From the IMG/VR virus record IMGVR_UViG_3300027972_000007, positions 62,001 to 126,000 of that record: DNA of 64,000 bases, one strand, 5' to 3'. The notes under the pieces were generated by a model. It was not told the origin of the DNA and did not search any database. It saw only the letters and a list, made by a program, of their open reading frames with translations. Of this stretch, positions 21,892 through 30,592 are shown in pieces. Origin of the DNA: a virus. The first letter of the stretch is position 1; the number at the start of each line of letters is the position of its first letter. Position numbers and translations under genes: made by a program.

Positions 21892-22278
21892 TTACATACA
21901 AAATTCAATACCTAATTTATTTTTTGAACAAATTTTAAAAAAATCTTTTAAAAGATAATAGTATTTATCTTCTATTTTATTCTTTAAAATTTGTTTATAA
22001 CAATACTCGACTTCGAGACTATTTAATTTCCTGCCCGGATAACTATCAATTTTCACAATATTATTTAAAATATTGATACAATTTTCAATATTAATAATAG
22101 CAATATTAATTAAACAATCTATATTATATTTTTCTAACATTTTTTTATAAGAATTTTGAAATTGTTTTCTTAACATGCTATCAACCAACATTCTTTTATA
22201 TCTTTTTGTCCAGAAGTTAGTTTTGAGCAATTGAGAATTTTTCGTTGCTTTTATTAACCACATTTTGCCATCCAGCAA
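21892..22278 (-). CDS. Hypothetical helical protein
   Basis: About 128 residues; start uncertain because the frame overlaps the end of the previous gene by 60 bases. An internal ATG at about 22188 is the alternative. Basic N-terminus (TKRYKRMLVDSMLRKQFQNSYKKM) then Ile/Asn-rich helices. No recognised family. Confidence 0.45.
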   Translation of the reverse strand: MLDGKMWLIKATKNSQLLKTNFWTKRYKRMLVDSMLRKQFQNSYKKMLEKYNIDCLINIAIINIENCINILNNIVKIDSYPGRKLNSLEVEYCYKQILKNKIEDKYYYLLKDFFKICSKNKLGIEFCM

Positions 22279-22459
22279 AAGAAATTGTTAAACATTTTTT
22301 ATCATGATTAGCATGAATATTTACTGCTATTTTTTTAGCTGCAGCAGAATTTCTAATGCTGCATCTTTTTTTATGTATAATTTTTTGGTTTGATAAATCA
22401 AATGGGCAGTCAAATGGCCTGCCATTGACTATATCTTCCCACGGGTATTTGCGTTGCAT
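22217..22459 (-). CDS. Small basic protein (KYPWEDIVNGRPFDCPF type)
   Basis: 80 residues, AAAGGAGTTAT site. N-terminus MQRKYPWEDIVNGRPFDCPF followed by a basic helix with SAAAKKIAVNIHANH, plausibly a DNA-binding surface. Function unknown. Directly downstream of the ligase gene. Confidence 0.55.
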   Translation of the reverse strand: MQRKYPWEDIVNGRPFDCPFDLSNQKIIHKKRCSIRNSAAAKKIAVNIHANHDKKCLTISFAGWQNVVNKSNEKFSIAQN

Positions 22460-22502
22460 ATAACTCCTTTATTTTAAAAAATTTCTTCAATATTTAATTC
22501 AT

Positions 22503-24422
22503 TTACATATTAATCATCTTAAAAAAATCACTTTCACTTAATATTTCCACTCCCAATTTTTTAGCTTTTTGGGTTTTAGAACTTACTGAATTAGGATCTG
22601 CCACAACCAAATAACTTAATCCTTTTTTAACTGATACTTCAACCACGCCGCCGTTTTCTAAAACAATATCCCACATATTTTCACGGGTTAATCTTTTTCC
22701 GTCTTCGCATCGCTGTATTGCACCAGTAAAACAAAAGGATTTTCCTTCTAAATTATTATTCATAGCCTTTTTTCTTTCTATTTGTTTAATGGTAATAACT
22801 TTCAATAATTTTTCAATAATAATTTTTTTATCATTCAATCCATTTATAATCTGATCTGCAGTTTTTTCGCCAATTCCTGATATTTTTACTAATTCTTCTT
22901 TTGATAAATTTTGTATTTTATCAATAGTATCATAACCAGATTTAATAATAGATTCGGCAGTTTTGCCCGAAAAATTTGGCATATTCAAACCAGAAATAAA
23001 TTGCGGAATTGTGATTTCTTTTTTCGAATTAATATTTTCGAGAAGTTTATTGGTTGATCTTTCACCCATTCTTTCAAGTTTTAGAATATCTTCTTTTTTC
23101 AAAGTATATAAATCTGCAGGATCTTTAATTAAAGAATGTTTATATAATTGTTCTATAATTTTATCGCCAACATCCATAATTTCAATACTGTTAATCCATT
23201 TATTAATATTGCCCAGCATCAATCCGTCACATTTCGGGTTTTTGCAAACTAAATATTCTCCTTCAATGGTTGTTTTATCATTACATATTGGACAATATAT
23301 AGGAAATTCAATTTTTTTACTTTTTTCGTCTGAAAATATTACTTTTTCGAAGTATGGAATTACATCATTGGCTCGTTTTATTTGGACTTTATCATTATAT
23401 CTCAAATTATGAACTAGAAATGTGTTCACATTATGTAATGTTACATGAGTAATATTTACTCCGCCGCAAGGAACTTTTTCTACAATTGCAACAGGTGTTA
23501 TTCTTCCAGAATTTCCTAAACTCCATTCAACATCTAACAACGTAGTTTCGGCGCTCATAGCTTCAAATTTCCATGCAATTGCTGCTTTTAAATTAGCTCC
23601 AAGAAACCCATGTTTTTCTTGTAACTTAATATTATTACATTTTATGACTAAACCGTCGATGTCATATTTTGTCTTTGCTCTCAAATAATTTTCAAAATTA
23701 TGAAAGATTTCTATAACATGTTCTTTTTTAGCTAATTCATGAAAACAGATTTTAATTTCATTTTTATCAAAAAACAAAAACTTTTCACTTTCCGAATCGA
23801 CATCAATGCCAATAATATCGTAATGAAGCACTGACAAGTATTCCGACCAGTTTCTGTCAAATCTTTTTGCAATACCATTTGCTGCATTGCGAGGATTGGA
23901 AAATTCTTTTTCTTCATTTTCTCTTTTGATTCTATTTATTTCTTCAAAATCCTCTCTTAAAAGAAATATTTCTGCCCTTAATGAACCTGTAAAATTTGGA
24001 ATATTCTTTTTCACATTTTTCATTTTCAGAACATTAGATAAAATCATTTCACCTTCTATACCATCTCCTCTTGTTGTTGCTGCTACCAGATTCCCATTTT
24101 TATAATCTAAAGAAAGCGAAGCCCCATCTAATTTATCCATAACCATATAATATTCGTCATTAATTTCATTTGCCCACTTAGTAAATTCTTCAACAGAATT
24201 TACTTTATTGAGCGAATACATAGGAATAGTGTGTTTATATTTTTTCCATTCTGTCATTTCAACATTTGCGCCAATTTGTTTAAGATAAGGATCCTCCGGG
24301 TTTATTTTTCTTAAAATATCTTTATGTATATCATATTCTTTATCACTCATTGTAGAATTTGATAAATTATAATATGCATTATCAGCTGCTATAAGAGTAT
24401 TCCTGATTTCATTTACGTTCAT
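22503..24422 (-). CDS. ligA: NAD-dependent DNA ligase
   Basis: 639 residues, own promoter, ATAGGAGAAAAAATA site. Joins DNA nicks using NAD+. Domains in order: Ia helices (1-60), adenylation domain with the active Lys in KLDGASL (about 115) and the AWKFEA motif, OB fold (VEWSLGNSGRITPVAIVEKV), zinc finger (CPICND...CKNPKCDG), helix-hairpin-helix repeats, and a BRCT domain at the end (SFCFTGAI). Slightly shorter than the usual bacterial 670. It lies downstream of the phage NAD operon, which would supply its cofactor. Confidence 0.95.
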   Translation of the reverse strand: MNVNEIRNTLIAADNAYYNLSNSTMSDKEYDIHKDILRKINPEDPYLKQIGANVEMTEWKKYKHTIPMYSLNKVNSVEEFTKWANEINDEYYMVMDKLDGASLSLDYKNGNLVAATTRGDGIEGEMILSNVLKMKNVKKNIPNFTGSLRAEIFLLREDFEEINRIKRENEEKEFSNPRNAANGIAKRFDRNWSEYLSVLHYDIIGIDVDSESEKFLFFDKNEIKICFHELAKKEHVIEIFHNFENYLRAKTKYDIDGLVIKCNNIKLQEKHGFLGANLKAAIAWKFEAMSAETTLLDVEWSLGNSGRITPVAIVEKVPCGGVNITHVTLHNVNTFLVHNLRYNDKVQIKRANDVIPYFEKVIFSDEKSKKIEFPIYCPICNDKTTIEGEYLVCKNPKCDGLMLGNINKWINSIEIMDVGDKIIEQLYKHSLIKDPADLYTLKKEDILKLERMGERSTNKLLENINSKKEITIPQFISGLNMPNFSGKTAESIIKSGYDTIDKIQNLSKEELVKISGIGEKTADQIINGLNDKKIIIEKLLKVITIKQIERKKAMNNNLEGKSFCFTGAIQRCEDGKRLTRENMWDIVLENGGVVEVSVKKGLSYLVVADPNSVSSKTQKAKKLGVEILSESDFFKMINM

Positions 24423-24461
24423 TATTTTTTCTCCTATTATGTTTATTTTCTTTCTTATTAT

Positions 24462-24490
24462 AATATATATTAAATTTCAATAAAAGTCAA
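24462..24490 (-). promoter_or_regulatory. Phage promoter for ligA (TTGACT-N17-TATATT)
   Basis: TTGACT (24490-24485), 17-base spacer, TATATT (24467-24462) on the minus strand. It lies directly after the stop of the 24497 gene and gives ligA a transcript independent of the NAD operon. Confidence 0.8.
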
Positions 24491-24496
24491 GAACTA

Positions 24497-24895
24497 TTAT
24501 ATATTAAGTAAATTTAAATTCATTTCACATATCATATTTGTTCTTTTATCAGAACGAAATATCATTTTTTCTATTTTTAATTTTGTTTTATCTTCAGCTT
24601 CAACGATATAATAAGATATATCCTTCGCTATATCATAAGGAAGCAATTGCTCTAATTGGTTTTTTGAAAATAATTTATAAGTAACTCTATTTTCAAATTT
24701 TTTATCAGTTAAACGAAAAAGCAAATTATCAATTCTTTTTCTTACTATTTTTAGTGCTTCTTTTTTCGAAAAAATATCAGCTTTTAAAAATGGTTTAGCA
24801 TACGCCATCAATAAATTATTATCGTGCTTTTGAAACATAACAGTATATTTAGGTACTGAATTGCCATCTCTTCCATGAAAAATAATTTCTTTCAT
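24497..24895 (-). CDS. Hypothetical protein at the end of the NAD operon
   Basis: 132 residues, AAGGAGACGAT site. Alpha/beta with EALKIVRKRIDNLLFRLTD and VEAEDKTKLKIEKMIF. No recognised motif. Being last in the NAD/kinase operon, it may belong to the same function. Confidence 0.55.
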   Translation of the reverse strand: MKEIIFHGRDGNSVPKYTVMFQKHDNNLLMAYAKPFLKADIFSKKEALKIVRKRIDNLLFRLTDKKFENRVTYKLFSKNQLEQLLPYDIAKDISYYIVEAEDKTKLKIEKMIFRSDKRTNMICEMNLNLLNI

Positions 24896-24907
24896 ATCGT
24901 CTCCTTT

Positions 24908-25504
24908 TTATTTGTACAAATTATGTTTATTAATATAATTAGCTACATTCTTTGATACTAATTCTTCGAACTCAATATTATGTTTAATATTTTCTCTTAT
25001 TTTTGTACTAGAAATATTGAAAATTATTTTTTTATATACTTCAAAATTAGAAGATAATTCTCTATTAATATGATACTGATCCCTTCGTATAACTAAAAAA
25101 TCAAATTCCTTCATCAATCGAACACCTTCGTACCATTTCGATTCTATTTCACACTTCCCGTTTTTCTGAAATATTAAATCAGATCCAATTATAAATTTCA
25201 ATTTAGTCTGATGAAATTCTTCTTTTAATTGTCTTAACATTAGAATCGAAAAAGTATTTGTTGAATAAACATTATTGTAACGAATAATAAATTCAGTTTT
25301 ATAATTAAAATCTCTAAATTTTCCGAATGCTAATTCAGACATATTTACTCTATGATCAGGACAAACATATTTTTTATCATTTCTTTCTCCTGATAAAATT
25401 AAAATAATTTTTTCGAATACTTCGTCGTCCATTAAATTTGATATTAATGCTTCGTGACCTATATGTGGAGGATTTGCAGAAATTCCTAATATTCCTATCA
25501 TCAT
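24908..25504 (-). CDS. nadD: Nicotinate-nucleotide adenylyltransferase
   Basis: 198 residues. Adenylates nicotinate mononucleotide to deamido-NAD. The nucleotidyltransferase HIGH motif appears as NPPHIGHEAL at residue 11, and the C-terminal ISSTKIRENI matches the family's ISSTxIR signature; GSDLIF corresponds to the GxD motif. Length fits NadD. Start overlaps the nadE stop as ATGA (25501-25504), indicating coupling. NMN as an alternative substrate cannot be excluded. Confidence 0.9.
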   Translation of the reverse strand: MMIGILGISANPPHIGHEALISNLMDDEVFEKIILILSGERNDKKYVCPDHRVNMSELAFGKFRDFNYKTEFIIRYNNVYSTNTFSILMLRQLKEEFHQTKLKFIIGSDLIFQKNGKCEIESKWYEGVRLMKEFDFLVIRRDQYHINRELSSNFEVYKKIIFNISSTKIRENIKHNIEFEELVSKNVANYINKHNLYK

Positions 25505-26331
25505 TCACCATCCCATGAAAAAATATTTTCTCTCGAAAAATTATATGGATTTTTTCTTTTAAATTCTGAATTAAAATGTCGTTCAACTACCGCATCTGGA
25601 AGAAAAAAACTATCTGTTTCAATATAATTTTGCAAAATTTTATCAACTTCTTCATATGCATTTCTACAATTTTGAAACTTTTTATTCCAGTTTGGCATTA
25701 TTTGGTCTAAATCAGAATTTGTTATACCTAATCCGTCAGTGGGAATTGCATCAATGCAATCTTTTAATCCTTCTGAATGATTAATAGAATATAAATATTC
25801 TGATAAAGTATAAACTTCAGTTTTCCAAAGTGATTGAATCATACCCAAATCACCCACATCGCCATGCAAAGTCCAAAATCCAAGCAAATATTCTGTATAA
25901 TTATCGGTAGAAAGAACAAGACCTTTTTTATCGCCTGCAATCCAATATAAATATTTCATTCTTATTCTAGCCTTTAAATTTCCTTGGGCTATTTTTGACA
26001 TTATAACATATTCTGAAACTTCAAAAACTCTCTTTTCTTCTAAATATAAATTTGTTAAATCTGCTTCTGCAAAACTTGTGCATAATTCATAACCTACCAA
26101 TCTTGCTCTTTTAATTTCATCATCTTTATTAGTTTCAATTGGTATACTTCTCCCTATTAAAGGAATATTCAATTTATCGCAAACTGGTTTTGCTATTGCA
26201 CAACATAATGCACTATCAATTCCGCCACTAACTCCAATAACCAAACATTTAATATGATGCTGTTCAATATAATTTATTAATTCTTTTCTAATATTGAATG
26301 TTAATTTTTGCATATCAATAAAAACATTCAT
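25501..26331 (-). CDS. nadE: NH3-dependent NAD synthetase
   Basis: 276 residues. Amidates deamido-NAD to NAD+ with ATP and ammonia. The PP-loop SGGIDSALCCA is at about residue 34; STDNYTEYLLGFWTLHGDVGDLG and KTEVYTL match the deamido-NAD and dimer regions. No glutaminase domain, so it uses free ammonia. Overlaps nadD by 4 bases; 8 bases after the kinase gene. Confidence 0.93.
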   Translation of the reverse strand: MNVFIDMQKLTFNIRKELINYIEQHHIKCLVIGVSGGIDSALCCAIAKPVCDKLNIPLIGRSIPIETNKDDEIKRARLVGYELCTSFAEADLTNLYLEEKRVFEVSEYVIMSKIAQGNLKARIRMKYLYWIAGDKKGLVLSTDNYTEYLLGFWTLHGDVGDLGMIQSLWKTEVYTLSEYLYSINHSEGLKDCIDAIPTDGLGITNSDLDQIMPNWNKKFQNCRNAYEEVDKILQNYIETDSFFLPDAVVERHFNSEFKRKNPYNFSRENIFSWDGE

Positions 26332-26339
26332 AATTTAAC

Positions 26340-28019
26340 TCATTTCATTGTTACATAATATAATTTTTTATCATCAACAAACAGTACTTGCATTTGTTCG
26401 TTATATAATCTTACTGATGCATCAAAAGGACAATTTGTTATTTCTTTTCTTTTTATATTGTCAATAAATATTATCAATTTTTCATCGTCAATAGAAATAC
26501 AATAATTATTTGGTAAAACAATAAAATTCGATAAATGAAAATTTAAAATATCTTCTACCCTTATTGTATACTTTGAATGATCTGCATTAAAACAAATAAA
26601 AAATCTTAAATATTTATTTAGTTTTTCCGCAATTACAATACAAATTCTTTTATCATATTTAGCGTCTACAATTCTGTATCCATCCAATTCTTTAACATGA
26701 ATATTTACACATTTATCTTTTTCAAATGGAATTGCTAAATGACAAACCATAAAATCATCCTGAACGACTACTCCTTTAAACATTTTATATGATGAACCAA
26801 TATTGCAAATATTCTTTGTCATATGAACGATTTTACCAATACGTTCAAAAGTATTTTCTATGAGATGATTATTATTTATTGTATAAAGAATATTATTATA
26901 CCCCATCATATCTTCTGCTTGTATTGAACTAATATTACTACCATTTAAATCATAAAATGTTGCTAAATTATCTATTAATTGAACTACAAGAGGTTTGTCA
27001 TTAAAAACTTCGCACATTCCAGTCAAAAATGATTTTGCAGATTTTTTTATTGCAAAAACATTTTTATTATTATCATAAATTCCTTCTGATGTTAAAATAT
27101 AACGTTTATTATTTAAATAAAAAATACTTCTTATCTGTTTTTCCATTTCAACAATTTCTTTTATGATAAAATCATCAGAACTTCCAATCTTTCTAGTTAT
27201 AATTCCAGAAACAGTATCGTCTGCGAATGGAGGTATTGATCTTTCATTTTTTTGAAATACTAATTTATACCAATCTAATTGTGCTTTAGGAATAACTGAA
27301 AAATCCTGGCATATTTTAGGAAGAATTACATCTTTATCAAAAACTGAAATTCCTAAATCCATCCTTTTACTCCATTCGTCGGGCTTAAATTTTGGGTGTT
27401 TACCTTTATAAGGATGGATTCCAGTATACATCTGAAACGTAACAACAGCCCATGCAAACCAATCAGATAATTCTGTAAATTTATCTGTCGTTCTGTCTCG
27501 TATTGATTCCATAATTGCATTAACTTTAAAATTTTTTGTCTGCCACGAATCAACATCAATATGAAAAACTGTTGTTATCATCTTATCAAGAAGAAAATTC
27601 ATTTCATTATAATCAACTACTAAAATTTTATTATCATGAATATACTGTAACGTTTTTTGCATTTCTGTTATTAATGAAACAATATTTGTCTGATTTATTC
27701 CTTTACTGTCTTTGAAATTTTTTGTAAAAATTTGACAAAGAAATTCAATATCTTTGACAAATTTCATAGTAAATCCTATAGGTTTATTTGTCGTATAATC
27801 ATATAATGTAGATATTGGACCTAAAATATTATCGCGTTTCAATTCACTTAATTCTTGAATTTTAGCTTCTGGTATCATTTTTTGTGGGTCGTGGTATATT
27901 TTATACGCTAAATCTCCCTTACAAAAAACAACTCCCTGCCCACCTGCTGCTTTATATTCTTTTTCAGTAAGAGTTATGATATTTTTTTTATCGGTGACTT
28001 TGTATGTTGTTTTATTCAT
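26340..28019 (-). CDS. Protein kinase-like protein of a TerY-P-type trio
   Basis: 559 residues. N-terminal kinase domain (about 10-300): Gly-rich loop AAGGQGVVF, the ATP Lys in AYKIYHD, a catalytic loop DYNEMNFLLD and a DFG-equivalent IDVDSW, then WFAWAVVTFQMYTGIHPY. The remaining 250 residues are beta-rich with repeated aromatic/Asn blades (LATFYDLNG, YLRFFICF), possibly a propeller-like sensor; I see no zinc ribbon or HhH tail as in many TerY-P kinases. Start overlaps the PP2C stop as ATGA. Known TerY-P systems join VWA, PP2C and kinase in one operon. Confidence 0.8.
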   Translation of the reverse strand: MNKTTYKVTDKKNIITLTEKEYKAAGGQGVVFCKGDLAYKIYHDPQKMIPEAKIQELSELKRDNILGPISTLYDYTTNKPIGFTMKFVKDIEFLCQIFTKNFKDSKGINQTNIVSLITEMQKTLQYIHDNKILVVDYNEMNFLLDKMITTVFHIDVDSWQTKNFKVNAIMESIRDRTTDKFTELSDWFAWAVVTFQMYTGIHPYKGKHPKFKPDEWSKRMDLGISVFDKDVILPKICQDFSVIPKAQLDWYKLVFQKNERSIPPFADDTVSGIITRKIGSSDDFIIKEIVEMEKQIRSIFYLNNKRYILTSEGIYDNNKNVFAIKKSAKSFLTGMCEVFNDKPLVVQLIDNLATFYDLNGSNISSIQAEDMMGYNNILYTINNNHLIENTFERIGKIVHMTKNICNIGSSYKMFKGVVVQDDFMVCHLAIPFEKDKCVNIHVKELDGYRIVDAKYDKRICIVIAEKLNKYLRFFICFNADHSKYTIRVEDILNFHLSNFIVLPNNYCISIDDEKLIIFIDNIKRKEITNCPFDASVRLYNEQMQVLFVDDKKLYYVTMK

Positions 28020-28861
28020 GATTTAGTAAATACTTGTTTGTTAAAAATTGTAGAAATTGAAACATCGTCATAATGTGTCCACAAATTCTCTATTGATTTT
28101 TTAAAAAATGACATTCGTTTTTTAATAAACTCGCCCGTTGTTGATTTAAAATTTATAATTTGAGGAACAATTTTAGAAATTTCTATTGAATTTTTATTTA
28201 AATCTCTATATGAACAAACACCATCAGAACAAATTGTTAAAGAAACAAAATCTTCCGCGTATTTTGAATGAAAAATATATGGCGTGAAAAATTCAAATTC
28301 TTCATATTCTTTTTCTATTTTTGAATCAAAACCCGAAATATGCGTTATTTCATAATTAACTTTTGGAACGATTGATCGATTAATTAGTGCGTCTGAATAA
28401 TCATCTTTATTTGTTGACAAATAAAATGGCATATTATTTGGATAATCTATTTTTGTTATTTTAATATTATTATTTTTATCTTTTAAAATTACCAGCCCGT
28501 CTCCCCAAGCAAAAACATAAATATCATTTTCTATTTGTAGTGAAATAAGCAATGTAGCTTGTAATGATAATGAAGAAACTGAATATAATTTATGTAAAAC
28601 GTCTGCTCTTTTTAAAATACTATTACCCAATAATCTAGATAATGTTTGTTCTGAACACTCTTTAAACAAACCGGCTTTATAATAAAGTATTAAACAGCAT
28701 TTTGCTGCATGGCATAAAATTTGAGCCCCAATTTCAGAATATTCTGCTGACGAACACCCATCAGAAATAATTCCGTATGTCATTTTATCTACAGTTCCAT
28801 GCAATACATAATCTTGGCAAACTAAATGTGAATTGCCAATTTCAGAATATGAATCAATCAT
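28016..28861 (-). CDS. PP2C-type Ser/Thr phosphatase
   Basis: 281 residues. Metal-binding motifs of the PPM family: CQDYVLHG near the start, ISDGCSSAEYSEIGA, WGDGLVIL and TICSDGVCSY. It would remove phosphates placed by the kinase that follows with a 4-base overlap. Preceded by the VWA gene. The order VWA - PP2C - kinase matches the TerY-phosphorylation triad described in tellurium-resistance-like systems. Confidence 0.85.
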   Translation of the reverse strand: MIDSYSEIGNSHLVCQDYVLHGTVDKMTYGIISDGCSSAEYSEIGAQILCHAAKCCLILYYKAGLFKECSEQTLSRLLGNSILKRADVLHKLYSVSSLSLQATLLISLQIENDIYVFAWGDGLVILKDKNNNIKITKIDYPNNMPFYLSTNKDDYSDALINRSIVPKVNYEITHISGFDSKIEKEYEEFEFFTPYIFHSKYAEDFVSLTICSDGVCSYRDLNKNSIEISKIVPQIINFKSTTGEFIKKRMSFFKKSIENLWTHYDDVSISTIFNKQVFTKS

Positions 28862-28917
28862 ATTTTCTCCTAAATATAGGTCTTTATATTCCTATAAAAA
28901 CCCATATAAATTTCGTA

Positions 28918-29694
28918 CTAAAATTTAAAATCTATTGGCTGGGATGCTCCGCCAGTTCCGAGTGCTTGAGACGTCGAAGAAACACTTTGTGAAATAAATT
29001 GTGCTAATTTAGCCAATTTCTTTTCGGAAACTTCGCCGACTGAAATATATTCATCTATTCCAGCATCATTTTTAAAAGTTTCTAAACACTTTTTAAAATG
29101 AGGATCGGTATCATTAACACCAATTAAAATGACCTTAATTGACTCCATCACCTCTTCTTTTTTTATTGCATTAATTGCTTCTTTCACGTCTGAAGTAAAA
29201 GATTTTGACGCATTGTCGTCGCCGTCAGTAATAACAAAAATAATGGCATTGGCATTAAAAACATTTTCTCCGTCATACAATTTTTTTGCATAATCTCTTG
29301 TCGTGTCAATTGCTTCGAGAGTTGCATCATACAGCGGAGTACTCCCACTTGGCTGAATAGTATTTTTAAAATTTACTGTATCTATTGTACTCAACAATGT
29401 AAATCCATGTATTTCTTCAATATCGCTATTGCGTCTGCCTGAATTTGCACTAAATGCGGTTGTTCTTGCAAGAAGATTTAAAGATCTCGGAGATCTTTTG
29501 CAAGATTCCATACAAGCTATTAACATCTGTTCCAACAAATCTTTAAACGGTTCAACCGAACCGGTTTTATCAACGACATTAGTGACAAAAGTGTATTCTG
29601 TTGCGCCGAGTTTATCAACAGAAATAGTAGTATAACCAAAACCTTGAAGGGTCTGGCTAACTTCGGTTGCATCAACTCCCATTAATTTTGGCAT
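28918..29694 (-). CDS. VWA domain protein, TerY-like
   Basis: 258 residues, strong GGAGGAAATTTT site. MIDAS metal site visible: DKTGS (variant DxTxS) at about residue 41, the Thr in PSGSTPLYDA near 117, and the Asp in VITDGDDNAS near 155. VWA domains bind partners through Mg2+. First of the VWA-PP2C-kinase trio, immediately after the nicotinamidase gene. C-terminal tail is Ser/Gly/Gln-rich and flexible. Confidence 0.85.
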   Translation of the reverse strand: MPKLMGVDATEVSQTLQGFGYTTISVDKLGATEYTFVTNVVDKTGSVEPFKDLLEQMLIACMESCKRSPRSLNLLARTTAFSANSGRRNSDIEEIHGFTLLSTIDTVNFKNTIQPSGSTPLYDATLEAIDTTRDYAKKLYDGENVFNANAIIFVITDGDDNASKSFTSDVKEAINAIKKEEVMESIKVILIGVNDTDPHFKKCLETFKNDAGIDEYISVGEVSEKKLAKLAQFISQSVSSTSQALGTGGASQPIDFKF

Positions 29695-29744
29695 AAAATT
29701 TCCTCCAATTAATTTTTAAATGTTATTAAAATTTACTTTTCAAT

Positions 29745-30569
29745 TTAAAAGAATGATGTCGTCGTGGAAATCTGCATTCCTTTTTGTTTGTACTCATCGA
29801 TGAAACTTTCTCCCATAAACTCACAACCAGGAACATTCGACGTCGCATCTTTAAGCAACACAAATTTCTTAATCTGGTCTGCAGAAAATTCAGAAAAAAC
29901 ATCGCGCATTGTATTTGCAAAACAGTGAGATAATGCTTCGCCTGCACCGAGAATAACATCATATTTTTTCAATATATTAATAAAAGGGGTATTTAATCTT
30001 GTCAATGGGTCATTAGGATCTTCGACATCGGCTTTCACTGCGCTATAATGTTCTGTAAAAGGATTTGATCCTTTTGTTGTTCTTGGCGCAACAGCATGAA
30101 ATCTATCTTCCCATTGATCTACTGCTTGTAGAAAAACAGATTCCAAACATTGTCCTGGTGAGCCAATTATACAATGTTCAGGCCAAATCATCAGTTTATA
30201 ACGCTTATTGTCGTCCAGAGCTTTCAAATATTTGAGATATCTTGCTTGAAAATCTGGATTATATGCTCTCCAATCACCTTTTTCAGCCATTTCATAAGTT
30301 AAGAAAGTAGGAACTGTGCTGCCTGAATTTAAAAAGATTGGCAGTGGATGCTTACCAGAATTATTTACCCAACATCTTGCATGTGCAATGTGAACCTTAT
30401 AATGACTATCCATCGTAATTTGAATTTCTTCAATATCGTCTCCATATTTTTTAATCATGGTTGCCAATCTCTTCATGTCTTCATCTGCACCAGGCACAAA
30501 CAAATTACCTTTTGGATTGCAGAAATCAAATTGTGGGTCGATTACCAACAAACAAACCTTTTTATTCAT
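29745..30569 (-). CDS. pncA: Nicotinamidase (isochorismatase-like cysteine hydrolase)
   Basis: 274 residues, AAAGGAGTTGAT site. Deamidates nicotinamide to nicotinate. Catalytic pieces: Asp in LLVIDPQFDFCNP, ITMDSHYKVHIAH metal-site region (DxHxxxHIAH), IWPEHCIIGSPG, and the nucleophile Cys in GEALSHCFANTM. Longer than standalone bacterial PncA (about 210) owing to inserts around 80-160. Feeds PncB encoded next upstream. Adjacent to the VWA gene downstream. Confidence 0.88.
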   Translation of the reverse strand: MNKKVCLLVIDPQFDFCNPKGNLFVPGADEDMKRLATMIKKYGDDIEEIQITMDSHYKVHIAHARCWVNNSGKHPLPIFLNSGSTVPTFLTYEMAEKGDWRAYNPDFQARYLKYLKALDDNKRYKLMIWPEHCIIGSPGQCLESVFLQAVDQWEDRFHAVAPRTTKGSNPFTEHYSAVKADVEDPNDPLTRLNTPFINILKKYDVILGAGEALSHCFANTMRDVFSEFSADQIKKFVLLKDATSNVPGCEFMGESFIDEYKQKGMQISTTTSFF

Positions 30570-30592
30570 ATCAACTCCTTTAAAAGTTTTTA

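Noticed and set aside
22963-24105. Plus-strand ORFs inside the ligA region
   Set aside because: They run antisense within the well-supported ligase gene, lack ribosome sites and encode Ser/Ile/Leu-rich proteins typical of antisense frames in AT-rich DNA.
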